A stretch of DNA of 64,000 nucleotides. Origin: JAHEEL01 sp964195545. GTDB lineage: Bacteria > Actinomycetota > Acidimicrobiia > Spongiisociales > UBA5794. The notes under the pieces were generated by a model. That model was not told where the DNA came from. It did no database searches and worked only from the letters and a program-made list of their open reading frames with translations. Position numbers and translations under genes: made by a program. The stretch is taken from NCBI GenBank assembly GCA_964195545.1, contig CAXMQQ010000006.1, positions 1 to 64,000 on the forward strand. The letters are read 5' to 3'. Positions 42,921-51,785 of this stretch are shown here, in pieces (the first letter of the stretch is position 1; every line of letters starts with the position of its first letter).

Positions 42921-43801
42921 GACCCTTCCAGCCACTCTCTGACTACCGACGTGAACAGGTCGGATGCTTCGAGCATCGGTACGTGCCCGACGCTCTCCAT
43001 CTCGACGTATGTCCAACAGGGTCGCTCGGATGCCGCCCATCTCGCAGAGTCGACCGATACCAGTCGATCCTCCGCTCCGTGGATGAGCAATGTTGGGGCA
43101 CCGACCCGATGGATGAGCTTCCGGTAGCGACGGGGGCGCAATACATAGCGGGCGATCGATCGATCGGCTTCGAGGAACGCCGGTATCACCCAATCCTGCC
43201 CGCGCCTGCGCCGGTTGGCCTCTGTGAGCCGTTGCTTCGCGAGATCTGACACGGTTGACGGATCGGCGGTGATCATCCGCAGCGTCTCGGTGGTCTCCTC
43301 CTCCGGTGAGTGCGCAGCCCGATAGGCCTTGAAGACCGACACACCTATCCCTGGAACAAGCGGACCGAGCAGCTTTGTCAGGACCTCGAGATCTGGCGGA
43401 TGTCTCCGGCTCACCGGAAGGGCGGGGTTCACGAGGACGACTCGCTCAACGCGGTCGGCGTGCTCTGCGGCGGCGATGATGGAAATGAGCCCACCCATCG
43501 AGTTGCCGATCAATGTGCCACTCTCGTATCCCAGGAGTTGGATGACTTCGGCGACGAGCTGTGCGTTCTCTTCAACGCTTGGTTTGCGGTCCAAAGGTTC
43601 GGAGTCGCCGAAACCGACGAGGTCGACTGCCACGGCGTGGCCCAAATCTGCGAGATCGGGGCCGACGACGTCCCAGTTCTCAGTCGAGCCGCCGAGACCG
43701 TGAATGAGGAGAATGAGTGATCCTTCTCCCCCGTAGTCCGTGATTCGGACCGGTCCCCCGATGTCGAGCAGCGTGTCGTCCACAGGCCCAACGGTACCCA
43801 T
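42917..43801 (-). CDS. Alpha/beta-fold hydrolase
   Basis: This 294-residue protein has the oxyanion HGLGGSTENW, the nucleophile elbow GNSMGGLIS (Ser at about 116), Asp in HGAEDRLVS and His in SVGHVPML. It therefore has the complete Ser-Asp-His triad. The substrate is unknown; similar proteins act on esters or C-C bonds. The ATG at 43801 is one base behind the stop of the F420-type gene. A GTG at 43783 is a possible shorter start. Confidence 0.88.
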   Translation of the reverse strand: MGTVGPVDDTLLDIGGPVRITDYGGEGSLILLIHGLGGSTENWDVVGPDLADLGHAVAVDLVGFGDSEPLDRKPSVEENAQLVAEVIQLLGYESGTLIGNSMGGLISIIAAAEHADRVERVVLVNPALPVSRRHPPDLEVLTKLLGPLVPGIGVSVFKAYRAAHSPEEETTETLRMITADPSTVSDLAKQRLTEANRRRRGQDWVIPAFLEADRSIARYVLRPRRYRKLIHRVGAPTLLIHGAEDRLVSVDSARWAASERPCWTYVEMESVGHVPMLEASDLFTSVVREWLEGS

Positions 43802-43802
43802 T

Positions 43803-44738
43803 TCAGGCTTCCAGGCCATCGAGGAGCTCGCTGCGATAGGCGTCGTCGCCAACCCCCTGGATGTAGAACCTGGTGATGCCGAGGGCTTCCAACTCGGCGA
43901 AGCGCTCCCGGAGTTGGGCATAGGTTCCCATCGGTGCGAGTCGCTGTCGACGCCTGAAGTGTTCTGCCAGTTCTTCCGTCGTCACACCGTTGGCCGCCGC
44001 GACGACACCGAGGCGATGCTCGAGATCCGACTCAGTCTCACCGCCAATGATCTGGCCGACGCTCGAAAGCATCAGAGCGTCCGGATCGCGACCGGCTGCC
44101 GCTGCTGCCGCTCGCGCTCGTTCGATCCGGATGGCAAGTTCGTCTCCAAGAGAGACGTTGAACTCGTCTGCGTACGTCCCCGCCAGACGGGGTGTCTTCA
44201 ATGCGCCGCTGCCTCCGACGAGGAGCTTCACATCACCGGTTGGCCGAGGTGAGATCGGGAACGCCTCGAGGGCGAAGTGCTCGCCCGAAAAGCCCACCAG
44301 CTCGTCGGAGAGTGCGGCGCGGGTGTATGCGAGCGCTTCCTCGAGCATGGCGTATCGCTCCGCCATCGGGGGGTAGTCGAATCCGAAGACTTCGTGTTCG
44401 CGATCCATCCAACCCGTACCGATTCCGAGTGTGAATCGTCCCCCGGACATTCGATCGATCGTGATTGCCGTCTTCACGAGAACAGCCGGATGCCTGAACG
44501 TGATCGGGGAGACCAGGACAACGAGTTCGATGTTGCGTGTGTCGCGAGCCAGGCCGGCGAGTTGGATCAGGGCGTCGGATGCCGGTGTGGTCTTGGCCTT
44601 CTCTTCGTCGAGCGTCATGAGGTAGTGATCGGGAAGCGCGATCGCCGCAAGATCGCGGCCTTCGGAAAACCGAGCCACGTCGAGTACGTCCTCGTAGACG
44701 CCGACGGTTTGAAATGCGAACTCCATATGATGTCCCAT
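43803..44738 (-). CDS. LLM-class F420-type oxidoreductase
   Basis: This 311-residue TIM-barrel protein of the luciferase-like family has MEFAFQTVGVYEDVL, RNIELVVLVSPITFRHPAVLVKTAITIDRMSGG-type core strands and GRFTLGIGTGWMDREHE. These are the blocks of F420-dependent members (Rv-type TIGR03560). It probably reduces or oxidises an organic substrate with F420 or FMN. ATG 44738 follows AGGAACCG. It is the first gene of a three-gene operon with the hydrolase and DinB-like protein. Confidence 0.85.
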   Translation of the reverse strand: MGHHMEFAFQTVGVYEDVLDVARFSEGRDLAAIALPDHYLMTLDEEKAKTTPASDALIQLAGLARDTRNIELVVLVSPITFRHPAVLVKTAITIDRMSGGRFTLGIGTGWMDREHEVFGFDYPPMAERYAMLEEALAYTRAALSDELVGFSGEHFALEAFPISPRPTGDVKLLVGGSGALKTPRLAGTYADEFNVSLGDELAIRIERARAAAAAAGRDPDALMLSSVGQIIGGETESDLEHRLGVVAAANGVTTEELAEHFRRRQRLAPMGTYAQLRERFAELEALGITRFYIQGVGDDAYRSELLDGLEA

Positions 44739-44981
44739 CGGTTCCTGCTCCGCCTGCTGAGCTGATGGTACGGAGTTGGGGAGTTGACCGCTCCGTCGTG
44801 CAGCAACCCGTGATCTGCTCCGAACGCGAAAGAGCCGACGAGTCCCTGAAAGACCGCCGGCTCTCTCGGCGACCGGTCAGCCCCGGACGGTTGCGTCGTT
44901 GACGTTCCTGAGGAGAAACTGGCTCCCGCCGGCGCCACAACGGAACCTACGCGCCGGCACGGTGTGATGGAAGGTGCAGAT

Positions 44982-45536
44982 CTACCGGCGGCATTGGGCG
45001 ACGGCGAAATTCGCATGCCTTGCGAAATCGAACGACCGGTCGAGTACCCATCGGAAAGCCAGCCCGTCGAGGGCGCCAAGCAGCACTTCGGCTTTCTCGG
45101 TCGTTTCGCCAGAGATGGACGCATCGGTCTCGCGCTCCAACGCATCGGCGAATCGCTCGACCCGTCGGACGTGATGCCGGAGGAACCGCCTCGCAACTGA
45201 GTCGTCGCTGCTGCTCGAGACGGCGATCTGTAGGTAAACGCGAGCGAGATTGGACTGGTCGGTGACGAAGCGAATGTAGGCGTCGACGAGGTCGTCGAGT
45301 GTCTCGGTCCCGGAGGCTTCCGGGTCGGGGTCAACGGCCTGGATCGCCTCCTTGGTGACCTGCATGATCGCCTGTTCCTTGGAGGTGAATATGTTGTAGA
45401 ACGAACCTGCTTGCACACCTGCTCGATCGCAGATGGCTTTGAGGGTGACCGCATCGAGTCCGCCTTCGGCCAGCAACTCGCGGGTCGCTTCGAGGATCTT
45501 CGTTTCGGTTCTGATGCCGACCTGGTAGCGGGCCAT
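44982..45536 (-). CDS. TetR-family regulator
   Basis: This 184-residue regulator has the N-terminal helix-turn-helix RTETKILEATRELLAEGGLD and VTLKAICDRAGVQAGSFYNIF. The remaining all-helical domain would bind a ligand, plausibly an acyl-CoA given its neighbour. It is divergent from the acyl-CoA dehydrogenase, and a long palindrome lies between them. The start ATG 45536 follows GGAGGTCGAGG. Confidence 0.9.
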   Translation of the reverse strand: MARYQVGIRTETKILEATRELLAEGGLDAVTLKAICDRAGVQAGSFYNIFTSKEQAIMQVTKEAIQAVDPDPEASGTETLDDLVDAYIRFVTDQSNLARVYLQIAVSSSSDDSVARRFLRHHVRRVERFADALERETDASISGETTEKAEVLLGALDGLAFRWVLDRSFDFARHANFAVAQCRR

Positions 45537-45571
45537 CCTCGACCTCCCTCGAAGCCAAGCATACTTCGATC

Positions 45572-45606
45572 TTGAGTGGACACTCCAAAATGGAGTGTAT
45601 ACTCAA
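45572..45606. promoter_or_regulatory. TetR operator between regulator and acyl-CoA dehydrogenase
   Basis: TTGAGTGGACACTCCA and TGGAGTGTATACTCAA form arms around AAA; 14 of 16 positions are complementary. The right half contains TATACT (45598-45603), a likely -10 element for the dehydrogenase. Binding here would block both genes. Confidence 0.8.
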
Positions 45607-45686
45607 AAAGTCGGACGACCGGTGGTCCGCCCTCGGGTTCGTTCGCCGCCAGGAACACGATGACGATACCAGCCGGGGAGTGAGCA

Positions 45687-47489
45687 ATGAGCCACTACAA
45701 GAGCAACCTTCGGGATCTGCAGTTCAACCTATTTGAGGCATACGGAGTCGATGAGTATCTCGGCACCGGACCGTTCGAGGACATCGACCACGACACTGCC
45801 ATGGACATGCTGCGGGAAGTCAATCGACTTGCGACCGAGGATTTCGCCGAGAGCTTCGTTGAGGCCGATCGCACGAAGCTCAAGCTCGTCGATGGCAACG
45901 TTGAATTGCCGCCCGGAGTCAAGAAGAGCCTGGATGCGCTCCACGACGGCGGTTGGCATCTCGTCGGCGTTCCTCAGAGCCTTGGTGGCTTCGGCGCCCC
46001 CGAGACGCTCCGCTGGGCAGGCGGGGAGCTGTTCGCTGGTGCCAACGCAGCGATCTACCTCTACGCGATCGGCGGCTTGATGGCCAGAGGCATCCATGCG
46101 GTCGGCACCCCCGAACAGGGCGAACGATTCGCGGTTCCAATGGTGGAGCGCAACTGGGGAGCCACGATGGTTCTCACCGAGGCCGATGCCGGTTCCGACG
46201 TCGGGGCCGGGATCGCTAAGGCCATCCACGTCGAAGGCGACAGGTGGCACATCGAAGGTGTGAAGCGTTTCATCACATCCGGCGAGAACGACTACTACGA
46301 GAACATTATCCATCTGGTGCTGGCCAGGCGCCCCGGTGCTGAGCCAGGGACGAAGGGGCTCTCGATGTTCATCGTCCCGAAGTTCCACGTCAACGAGGAC
46401 GGGTCGCTCGGTGAGCGCAACGGTGTCTACGCGACGAACCTCGAAGACAAGATGGGGATTCGCGGATCAACGACCTGCGAGCTGTCCTTCGGCATCGAAG
46501 AGCCAGCGGTCGGGTATCTCGTCGGTGACGTTCACGACGGCATCCGACAGATGTTCCTGGTCATCGAGGATGCCCGGATGTCGATCGGTGTCAAGGCGGC
46601 AGCGACGCTGTCGACCGGATATCTGAACGCACTCGAGTACGCCCAGGAACGCGTCCAGTCTGCCGACCTCACGGAGAGCCGCAACAAGACGGCGCCCCGA
46701 GTGGCGATCATCAACCACCCTGCCGTTCGCCGGATGCTGATGACTCAGAAGGTTCATGCCGAGGGGATGCGAGCCTTGGCGATGTATGCCGCATGGTTGC
46801 TCGACATGGCTCACCTCCATCCGGAGGAGGAGCAGTGGGCGAAGCTCAGCGACCTGATGCTCCCGATGGTGAAGGGGTACTCCTCGGAGAAGGCGTACGA
46901 GCTGCTGGCGCAGTCGCTGCAGGTCATGGGGGGTTCCGGCTACACCCGCGACTACCCGATCGAGCAGTACATCCGTGACGCCAAGATCGACACGATCTAC
47001 GAGGGCACAACCGCGATCCAGGGTCTCGATCTCTTCTTCAGGAAGATCGCCAAAGACCAGGGCGCGACCCTCATGATGCTCGGCCAGAGCATCCTCGAGA
47101 CGATCAAGGGCGGTTCCGACGAGATGGCCGTCGAGCGCGAACTGCTCGGCAAGGCGCTCGAAGACGTCCAGAACCACGTTGGGGCCCTCGTCGGATACTC
47201 GATGGGTGCCATGCAAGATCCGCCGCAGATCTACAAGACGGGTCTGCACACCACGCCCCTGCTCGAGAGCCTCGCTGAGGTGATCATTGGTTGGCTGTTG
47301 ATCCGCCACGCTGATGTCGCTCTCGAGGCGTTGCCCGATGCCAGCGACGCGGATCGGGCCTTCTACGAAGGCAAGGTCGCATCGGCCCGGTACTTCGCGA
47401 AGACGGTGCTGCCGAAGGCGGCGGGTCGGCGCGCACTTGCCGAGACCGAGGACGGTGGGCTCATGGATCTGCCGGTCGAGTCGTTCTAG
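45687..47489 (+). CDS. Large acyl-CoA dehydrogenase (DmdC/FadE5-like)
   Basis: This 600-residue enzyme is longer than a classic ACAD because of a C-terminal extension (about 460-600), as in DmdC and AidB-type members. The FAD-binding block VLTEADAGSDVGAG, the GVKRFITSG segment and the catalytic Glu near residue 439 in IDTIYEGTTAIQG are seen. It makes 2,3-enoyl-CoA. It is expressed from a promoter inside a TetR operator and would feed the FadJ-FadA pathway. Start ATG is behind GGGGAGTGAGCA. Confidence 0.92.
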   Translation: MSHYKSNLRDLQFNLFEAYGVDEYLGTGPFEDIDHDTAMDMLREVNRLATEDFAESFVEADRTKLKLVDGNVELPPGVKKSLDALHDGGWHLVGVPQSLGGFGAPETLRWAGGELFAGANAAIYLYAIGGLMARGIHAVGTPEQGERFAVPMVERNWGATMVLTEADAGSDVGAGIAKAIHVEGDRWHIEGVKRFITSGENDYYENIIHLVLARRPGAEPGTKGLSMFIVPKFHVNEDGSLGERNGVYATNLEDKMGIRGSTTCELSFGIEEPAVGYLVGDVHDGIRQMFLVIEDARMSIGVKAAATLSTGYLNALEYAQERVQSADLTESRNKTAPRVAIINHPAVRRMLMTQKVHAEGMRALAMYAAWLLDMAHLHPEEEQWAKLSDLMLPMVKGYSSEKAYELLAQSLQVMGGSGYTRDYPIEQYIRDAKIDTIYEGTTAIQGLDLFFRKIAKDQGATLMMLGQSILETIKGGSDEMAVERELLGKALEDVQNHVGALVGYSMGAMQDPPQIYKTGLHTTPLLESLAEVIIGWLLIRHADVALEALPDASDADRAFYEGKVASARYFAKTVLPKAAGRRALAETEDGGLMDLPVESF

Positions 47490-47602
47490 GCTTCACTGTT
47501 CGTCTCTGAGGTCGGCTACACTCAACATGGAGACGACGGGCTCCGAGTGACCGACCGGGCTGTTCAGCGCCGCGTCGAACCGTATCAATCGAAAGGGCTT
47601 CA

Positions 47603-48004
47603 ATGCTGCTACTCGCCGAATCCTCGACACCACTGCTCAACATCTTCTGGTGGATGCTGTGGTTCTTCATGTTCGTGATTTGGATCTGGTTGCTGATTTC
47701 GATATTCGGCGACATCTTCCGCAGCGACATTTCCGGCTTCGGGAAGGCGGCGTGGATCTTCTTCGTCATCATCTTGCCGTTCCTCGGCGTACTCGTGTAC
47801 CTGATCGCCAACGGCACCAAGATGCAGGAACGCTCCGTGAAGCGGGCTACCGATATGCAGCAGGCTCAGGACAGCTACATCAAGAGTGTGGCCGGCAGTG
47901 GCGGAGGTACCGCAGACGAACTGGAGAAGCTCGCCAAGCTGCACAACTCCGGTACGCTCACCGACCAAGAGTTCGCCGCCCAGAAGGCAAAGCTCCTCGG
48001 CTGA
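47603..48004 (+). CDS. PLDc_N membrane protein with C-terminal SHOCT domain
   Basis: This 133-residue protein has two membrane helices (about 14-34 and 49-68) of the PLDc_N/cardiolipin-synthase N-terminal type. A helical linker and a SHOCT domain (TADELEKLAKLHNSGTLTDQEFAAQKAKLLG is its end; the key pattern is LxxLxxxGxLTxxEFxxxKxxLL) follow. SHOCT-bearing membrane proteins usually regulate oligomers or stress responses. A strong terminator follows at 48027-48053. The substrate or partner is unknown. Confidence 0.85.
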   Translation: MLLLAESSTPLLNIFWWMLWFFMFVIWIWLLISIFGDIFRSDISGFGKAAWIFFVIILPFLGVLVYLIANGTKMQERSVKRATDMQQAQDSYIKSVAGSGGGTADELEKLAKLHNSGTLTDQEFAAQKAKLLG

Positions 48005-48026
48005 GCCGACACGAACCATTGAGTGG

Positions 48027-48053
48027 AAGGGACCGGGGTTTCCCCGGTCCCTT
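48027..48053 (+). terminator. Rho-independent terminator after the SHOCT gene
   Basis: A 12-bp perfect stem AAGGGACCGGGG / CCCCGGTCCCTT surrounds a TTT loop and is followed by TCG. The stem itself ends in CCCTTT. It lies 23 bases behind the stop of the SHOCT gene and before the nitroreductase gene. Confidence 0.85.
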
Positions 48054-48074
48054 TCGCGTGGGTACGCTGACGTC

Positions 48075-48584
48075 ATGACTACCAGCAATCACTACGACCA
48101 GATCCTCGGCCTTCGTGCCCTTCGCTCGTATCGCGACGAACCACTTCCCGACGTTCTGATCGAGCGCCTCCTCGAAGCGGCCCGATGGACCGGAAGCAGC
48201 AAGAACCTCCAGAACTGGTCGTTCGTCGTCGTCGACGGCGAGCAGAAGGAGCGGCTGACTGGATGCGGGGACTTCACTGATCCCCTTCGTGCGGCGCCGG
48301 TCGCGTTCGCTCTCGTGGAAGAGAGCGCCGGCTACGAGTTCGATACCGGTCGTGTGGCCCAGAACGTGATGCTCGCCGCCGATGCGCTCGGCGTGGCGTC
48401 GTGTCCGATCACACTGCATCGTGAAGACGACGCACGCGACATCCTTGACCTCCCCCAAGGGGCCAGATGCAGGTACGCCGTTGCCCTCGGCTATCCGACG
48501 GACGACGCAACACCGCGAAAGTTCGGCGGTAGGAAGCCGATGGGCGAAGTGGCCTATCGGAGTCGCCATGGTGACTCTTGGTGA
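48075..48584 (+). CDS. Nitroreductase-family protein
   Basis: This 169-residue protein has the FMN-binding RALRSYRDEPLPD opening, WTGSSKNLQNW and GRVAQNVMLAADALGVAS. This order matches nitroreductase/FMN-dependent oxidoreductases of the small (about 170) type. It may reduce nitro groups, quinones or act as a dehydrogenase. ATG at 48075 was chosen by this opening. The stop overlaps the murI start by GTGA. Confidence 0.85.
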   Translation: MTTSNHYDQILGLRALRSYRDEPLPDVLIERLLEAARWTGSSKNLQNWSFVVVDGEQKERLTGCGDFTDPLRAAPVAFALVEESAGYEFDTGRVAQNVMLAADALGVASCPITLHREDDARDILDLPQGARCRYAVALGYPTDDATPRKFGGRKPMGEVAYRSRHGDSW

Positions 48585-49354
48585 TCACAGGTTCGGTCGG
48601 CATTTTCGACTCGGGCGTCGGTGGTCTCGGAATCCAAAGAGAGGTGAGAGCGCTTCTCCCGTCATCCGACCTTGTGTACGTCGCGGATCAGGCGTACTCC
48701 CCGTACGGCGAGCGGGGGCTCGACGCCGTGCGGGCACGGGCATTCGCGGTCAGCGGCTATCTGATCGACGCGGGCGCTACCACCGTCGTTGTTGCCTGCA
48801 ATAGTGCTTCCGCCGCCGCACTCCACGAACTCAGAGATCGGTTCCCGTCCGTGTTGTTCGTTGGTATGGAACCTGCGGTCAAACCGGCAGTCGGGGCCAC
48901 GCAACGGGGGACCATCGGTGTGCTAGCAACCGAGGCCACCTTCCAGGGCGAGCTCTTCTCGTCCGTTGTCGACCGCCATGCCCGCGGCGTCTCCGTCGTG
49001 GCACGGGCGTGTCCAGGCCTTGCCGCTGCGATCGAAGATGGAGATGATGCCGACGACCTGATCCGTCGTTTCACAACCGATGTCGTCGCGAGGGGGGCGG
49101 ACACGATCGTTCTCGGCTGCACCCACTACTCGTTCGTCGCCGATCGAATCCAGGCCGTTGCCGGGGACGGCGTCATCGTCATCGATCCTGCTCCGGCAGT
49201 TGCCCGACAAGTCGCCCGCGTACAACCCGATGCCAACAACGGTTCCGGTGTGACGCTCTACCTCACGACGGGTGATCCGGACCGCTTCGCCTCACAGATC
49301 GAGCGTCTGACGGAATCGATCCGTCCGACACTGAGCGTAGAGATCGGAGACTGA
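48581..49354 (+). CDS. murI: Glutamate racemase
   Basis: This 257-residue enzyme has Asp10 in IFDSGVGGLG and the two catalytic cysteines: Cys73 in VVACNSASAA and the second in VLGCTHYSF. It makes D-glutamate for peptidoglycan. The GTG start at 48581 overlaps the nitroreductase stop by four bases (a TTG three bases earlier is possible). It is followed after one base by the macro-domain gene. Confidence 0.95.
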   Translation: MITGSVGIFDSGVGGLGIQREVRALLPSSDLVYVADQAYSPYGERGLDAVRARAFAVSGYLIDAGATTVVVACNSASAAALHELRDRFPSVLFVGMEPAVKPAVGATQRGTIGVLATEATFQGELFSSVVDRHARGVSVVARACPGLAAAIEDGDDADDLIRRFTTDVVARGADTIVLGCTHYSFVADRIQAVAGDGVIVIDPAPAVARQVARVQPDANNGSGVTLYLTTGDPDRFASQIERLTESIRPTLSVEIGD

Positions 49355-49355
49355 G

Positions 49356-49883
49356 ATGGCCGGTCGGATCGAAGTCGTACAAGGCGATATTACGGAGCAG
49401 GATGTGGACGCGATCGTGAATGCTGCCAACGCTCACCTGGCGCACGGTGGTGGCGTGGCTGCCGCGATCGCTCAGGCGGGAGCGCCCGTCGTCGATCAGC
49501 AGTCCCGCGAATGGATCGAACACCACGGCCCCGTGCGGCCGGGGATGGCTGCCATCACCGCGGCGGGGGACATGCGTGCCCGCAACGTGATCCACGTCGT
49601 GGGACCGGTCTACCGGGACGACCAGGACAACGAGGCACTGCTCGGCGAGGCCGTGAATGCGGCGCTCGACAGCGCCGTAAGACTGGGCGCGCGCTCGGTC
49701 GCTCTGCCGACCATCTCGGCGGGGATCTATGGATACCCATCGGCGGAGGCATGCCGCGTGATCGTGGAGACGGCGATGGTTTGGCTTCGTGAAGGGGGAG
49801 ATCTCGACGAGATCCGTCTCATCGCCTTCAACGACGACATCGCCGACTACTACCGAAGTGCTCTGCGAACCCTGGGCTCGTAG
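49356..49883 (+). CDS. Macro-domain protein (ADP-ribose binding)
   Basis: This 175-residue protein has the ADP-ribose loop VNAANAHLAHGGGVAAAIAQAG, with Asn24/Asn27-equivalent residues, and the loop PTISAGIYGYP. This is the MacroD-like core; it may bind ADP-ribose or hydrolyse mono-ADP-ribose or O-acetyl-ADP-ribose. The last residues ALRTLGS and its TAG are encoded inside repeat copy A (49858-49897), so the 3' end may have been changed by repeat insertion. Confidence 0.92.
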   Translation: MAGRIEVVQGDITEQDVDAIVNAANAHLAHGGGVAAAIAQAGAPVVDQQSREWIEHHGPVRPGMAAITAAGDMRARNVIHVVGPVYRDDQDNEALLGEAVNAALDSAVRLGARSVALPTISAGIYGYPSAEACRVIVETAMVWLREGGDLDEIRLIAFNDDIADYYRSALRTLGS

Positions 49884-49897
49884 GTGCGCATAGGTGC
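49858..49897 (-). repeat. 40-bp dispersed repeat, copy A (minus orientation)
   Basis: Read on the minus strand, it contains CACCTATGCGCA and CGAGCCCAGGGTTC and ends CAGAGCAC. Copy B (50905-50944) matches at all but two positions in opposite orientation. The core GCGAGCCCAGGGTTCGC-like centre is itself near-palindromic. It overlaps the macro gene 3' end. Confidence 0.85.
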
Positions 49898-49929
49898 CTC
49901 GCCAGCCCACGGTTCAGGAAGATGTCCAC

Positions 49930-50844
49930 TCAGGCCGAACGATGCGCACGACCGATCGCCAATCGAGTCGTCTCAACGACATGCTCGGGGCGCTCGCTCA
50001 CGTCCTGCCAGGTGAACCGATACACGGACCACCCATGCAGTAGAGCCGACCGGTCGCGTTCCCTGTCCTGCTCGAACGCGTCATGGCCCGCGTGCCAGCG
50101 ACGGGAATCCCATTCGATCGCAATCCTCCAGCCGGGATAGCACGCATCGAATCTTCGGGTCGGATTCCACGGGATGGGATACTCGAGGTGCGGATCTGGT
50201 AGGCCGCCGTTCTGAAGAACGCTGAGCCCTCGAATCTCGAGAACCGTCGCGTTTCTGTCGACTCCAGTCCCACGGTTCTCGAGGATTGAGCGAATCGTCG
50301 TGGCTCCGGACTTGCCGCGTCGCGCCACATCCGTGAGCACCGAAGCAAGACTCTCGACGGTGAGGCGCTTCTGCGTGATGAGGTCATCGACGATGTTGGC
50401 AACGTGCTTCGGGTGTAGGACACCTGCGAGATCGATGACCGTTCGCGGAATGGTGGTGCATGGAAGATCTCCGAGCTCCTGCATGTGGGTGATGTGGAGA
50501 TCGTGATTTCGATGCACCGTGACACCCGGGAATACATGCGTTGTTCGAGTGTGGACGCTGACAACGGCAAGTCCCCGCCGCACGCGGCCTATGGAGTGGA
50601 TCTCCGCGGCCGCCTCGTGCGAAACCACTGAATTCGGAAGCACAGTGATGGCTGCCCTGATCAGATCATGGGGATCTGCCATGTCGATGATCCGGTATGC
50701 GGAGCGTGCGACGGCTCTCCAGCGTCTGACACGCTGCCGATATCGGATCGCTCCGCTGCTCAGCCCGCATGCTGAGGCTTGGTCGAATGTGATCACTCCG
50801 CCCTGTTTCGCTGCCACTGCGAGGGCAGCACGATCTGCTTCCAC
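49930..50844 (-). CDS. AbiEi-type regulator fused to DUF559 endonuclease-like domain
   Basis: This 304-residue protein has an N-terminal AbiEi-like winged-helix domain (QGGVITFDQASACGLSSGAI, with RYRQRVRRWRAVARSAYRI). A middle helical part (LPCTTIPRTVIDLAG) follows. The C-terminal DUF559/Vsr-like nuclease domain has DACYPGWRIAIEWDS, His in RWHAGHDAF and RDRSALLHGWSVYRFTW. This architecture is common in Actinobacteria. It is the only minus-strand gene between 45.7 and 60.7 kb and is flanked by inverted repeats A and B. The start is GTG 50844; upstream codons run through repeat B. Confidence 0.85.
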   Translation of the reverse strand: MEADRAALAVAAKQGGVITFDQASACGLSSGAIRYRQRVRRWRAVARSAYRIIDMADPHDLIRAAITVLPNSVVSHEAAAEIHSIGRVRRGLAVVSVHTRTTHVFPGVTVHRNHDLHITHMQELGDLPCTTIPRTVIDLAGVLHPKHVANIVDDLITQKRLTVESLASVLTDVARRGKSGATTIRSILENRGTGVDRNATVLEIRGLSVLQNGGLPDPHLEYPIPWNPTRRFDACYPGWRIAIEWDSRRWHAGHDAFEQDRERDRSALLHGWSVYRFTWQDVSERPEHVVETTRLAIGRAHRSA

Positions 50845-50904
50845 GGGTGCATCGTCGCGATTCTCCGAACCGATTTCTAGGGGTTCGTTCTGTGGGCCGG
50901 GAGA

Positions 50905-50944
50905 GCACCTATACGCATCTACGAGCCCAGGGTTCGCAGAGCAC
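50905..50944 (+). repeat. 40-bp dispersed repeat, copy B (plus orientation)
   Basis: It contains CACCTATACGCA, CTACGAGCCCAGGGTTCGCA and GAGCAC. It is an inverted copy of A with two mismatches over 40 bp. It lies in the divergent space between the DUF559 gene start and the proC start. Confidence 0.85.
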
Positions 50945-50960
50945 ATCTAGGATTGCGGGA

Positions 50961-51785
50961 ATGAAACCGACTGTTGCCATTCTCGGGGCCGGTTCGATGG
51001 GAGAGACGTTCGGCGTCGGTCTGCTGCGCGCGGGCTGGGAGACACACGATCTCGCCATCGCCGACCGCCGATCCGAACGGATCAGAGAGGTCGAATTCCT
51101 CACCGGTATCACCGCCACGCTTGATGCCGCCGAGGCGGTAGTCGGGAAGAGAGTGATCGTGGTGGCGGTCAAGCCGAAGGACGTTCCCGGACTTCTGGAG
51201 TCGATTCGCGAAACTCTGACGGCAGATCAAGTCGTCGTCTCGATCGCGGCCGGCGTCACGATCGACTCATACGAGAAGGAACTACCCGGTATCCCGATCG
51301 TTCGGTCGATGCCGAACACGCCGGCTGCCATTGACGAGGGAATGACGGCCTACTGCGGCGGTACGAATGCTGATGCCGATGCCATCAGGGATGCCGCAGC
51401 GGTCCTCGGTGCCGTCGGCGAAACCATCGAGTTGTCCGAGGATTTGCTCGACGCCGTCACGGCTGTATCCGGCACCGGTCCGGCGTATGTGTTTCTCCTC
51501 GCTGAAGCCATGACGGAGGCGGCAATTCGTGAGGGCCTTCCTCACTATGCGGCCGAGCGTCTTGTCCACCAGACCCTGCGGGGAGCGGGGATGCTGCTCG
51601 CCGGATCCGACAAGAGCGCGTTCCGCCTGCGGGGCAACGTGACGTCACCTGGCGGTACAACGGCCGCAGCCGTCTACTCCCTTGAAGAGGGTGGGTTCCG
51701 CACGCTGATCGAGGATGCGATCCATGCAGCGGCGCGACGATCCCGCGAACTCGGCAAGCGTGCGTCTGGGGATTCCACAGGGTGA
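50961..51785 (+). CDS. proC: Pyrroline-5-carboxylate reductase
   Basis: This 274-residue enzyme has the NAD(P)-binding ILGAGSMGETFGVGLL and the blocks VRSMPNTPAAID and VSGTGPAYVFLLAEAM. It has SPGGTTAAAVYSLEEGG near the C-terminus. It reduces pyrroline-5-carboxylate to proline, the last step of proline synthesis. ATG 50961 lies 16 bases behind repeat B. The stop overlaps the proline-dehydrogenase start by GTGA. Confidence 0.95.
   Translation: MKPTVAILGAGSMGETFGVGLLRAGWETHDLAIADRRSERIREVEFLTGITATLDAAEAVVGKRVIVVAVKPKDVPGLLESIRETLTADQVVVSIAAGVTIDSYEKELPGIPIVRSMPNTPAAIDEGMTAYCGGTNADADAIRDAAAVLGAVGETIELSEDLLDAVTAVSGTGPAYVFLLAEAMTEAAIREGLPHYAAERLVHQTLRGAGMLLAGSDKSAFRLRGNVTSPGGTTAAAVYSLEEGGFRTLIEDAIHAAARRSRELGKRASGDSTG

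Noticed and set aside
44831..44864. AGAGCCG/CGGCTCT hairpin upstream of the F420-type gene
   Set aside because: The seven-base stem with a 20-base loop is not convincing as a terminator or operator.
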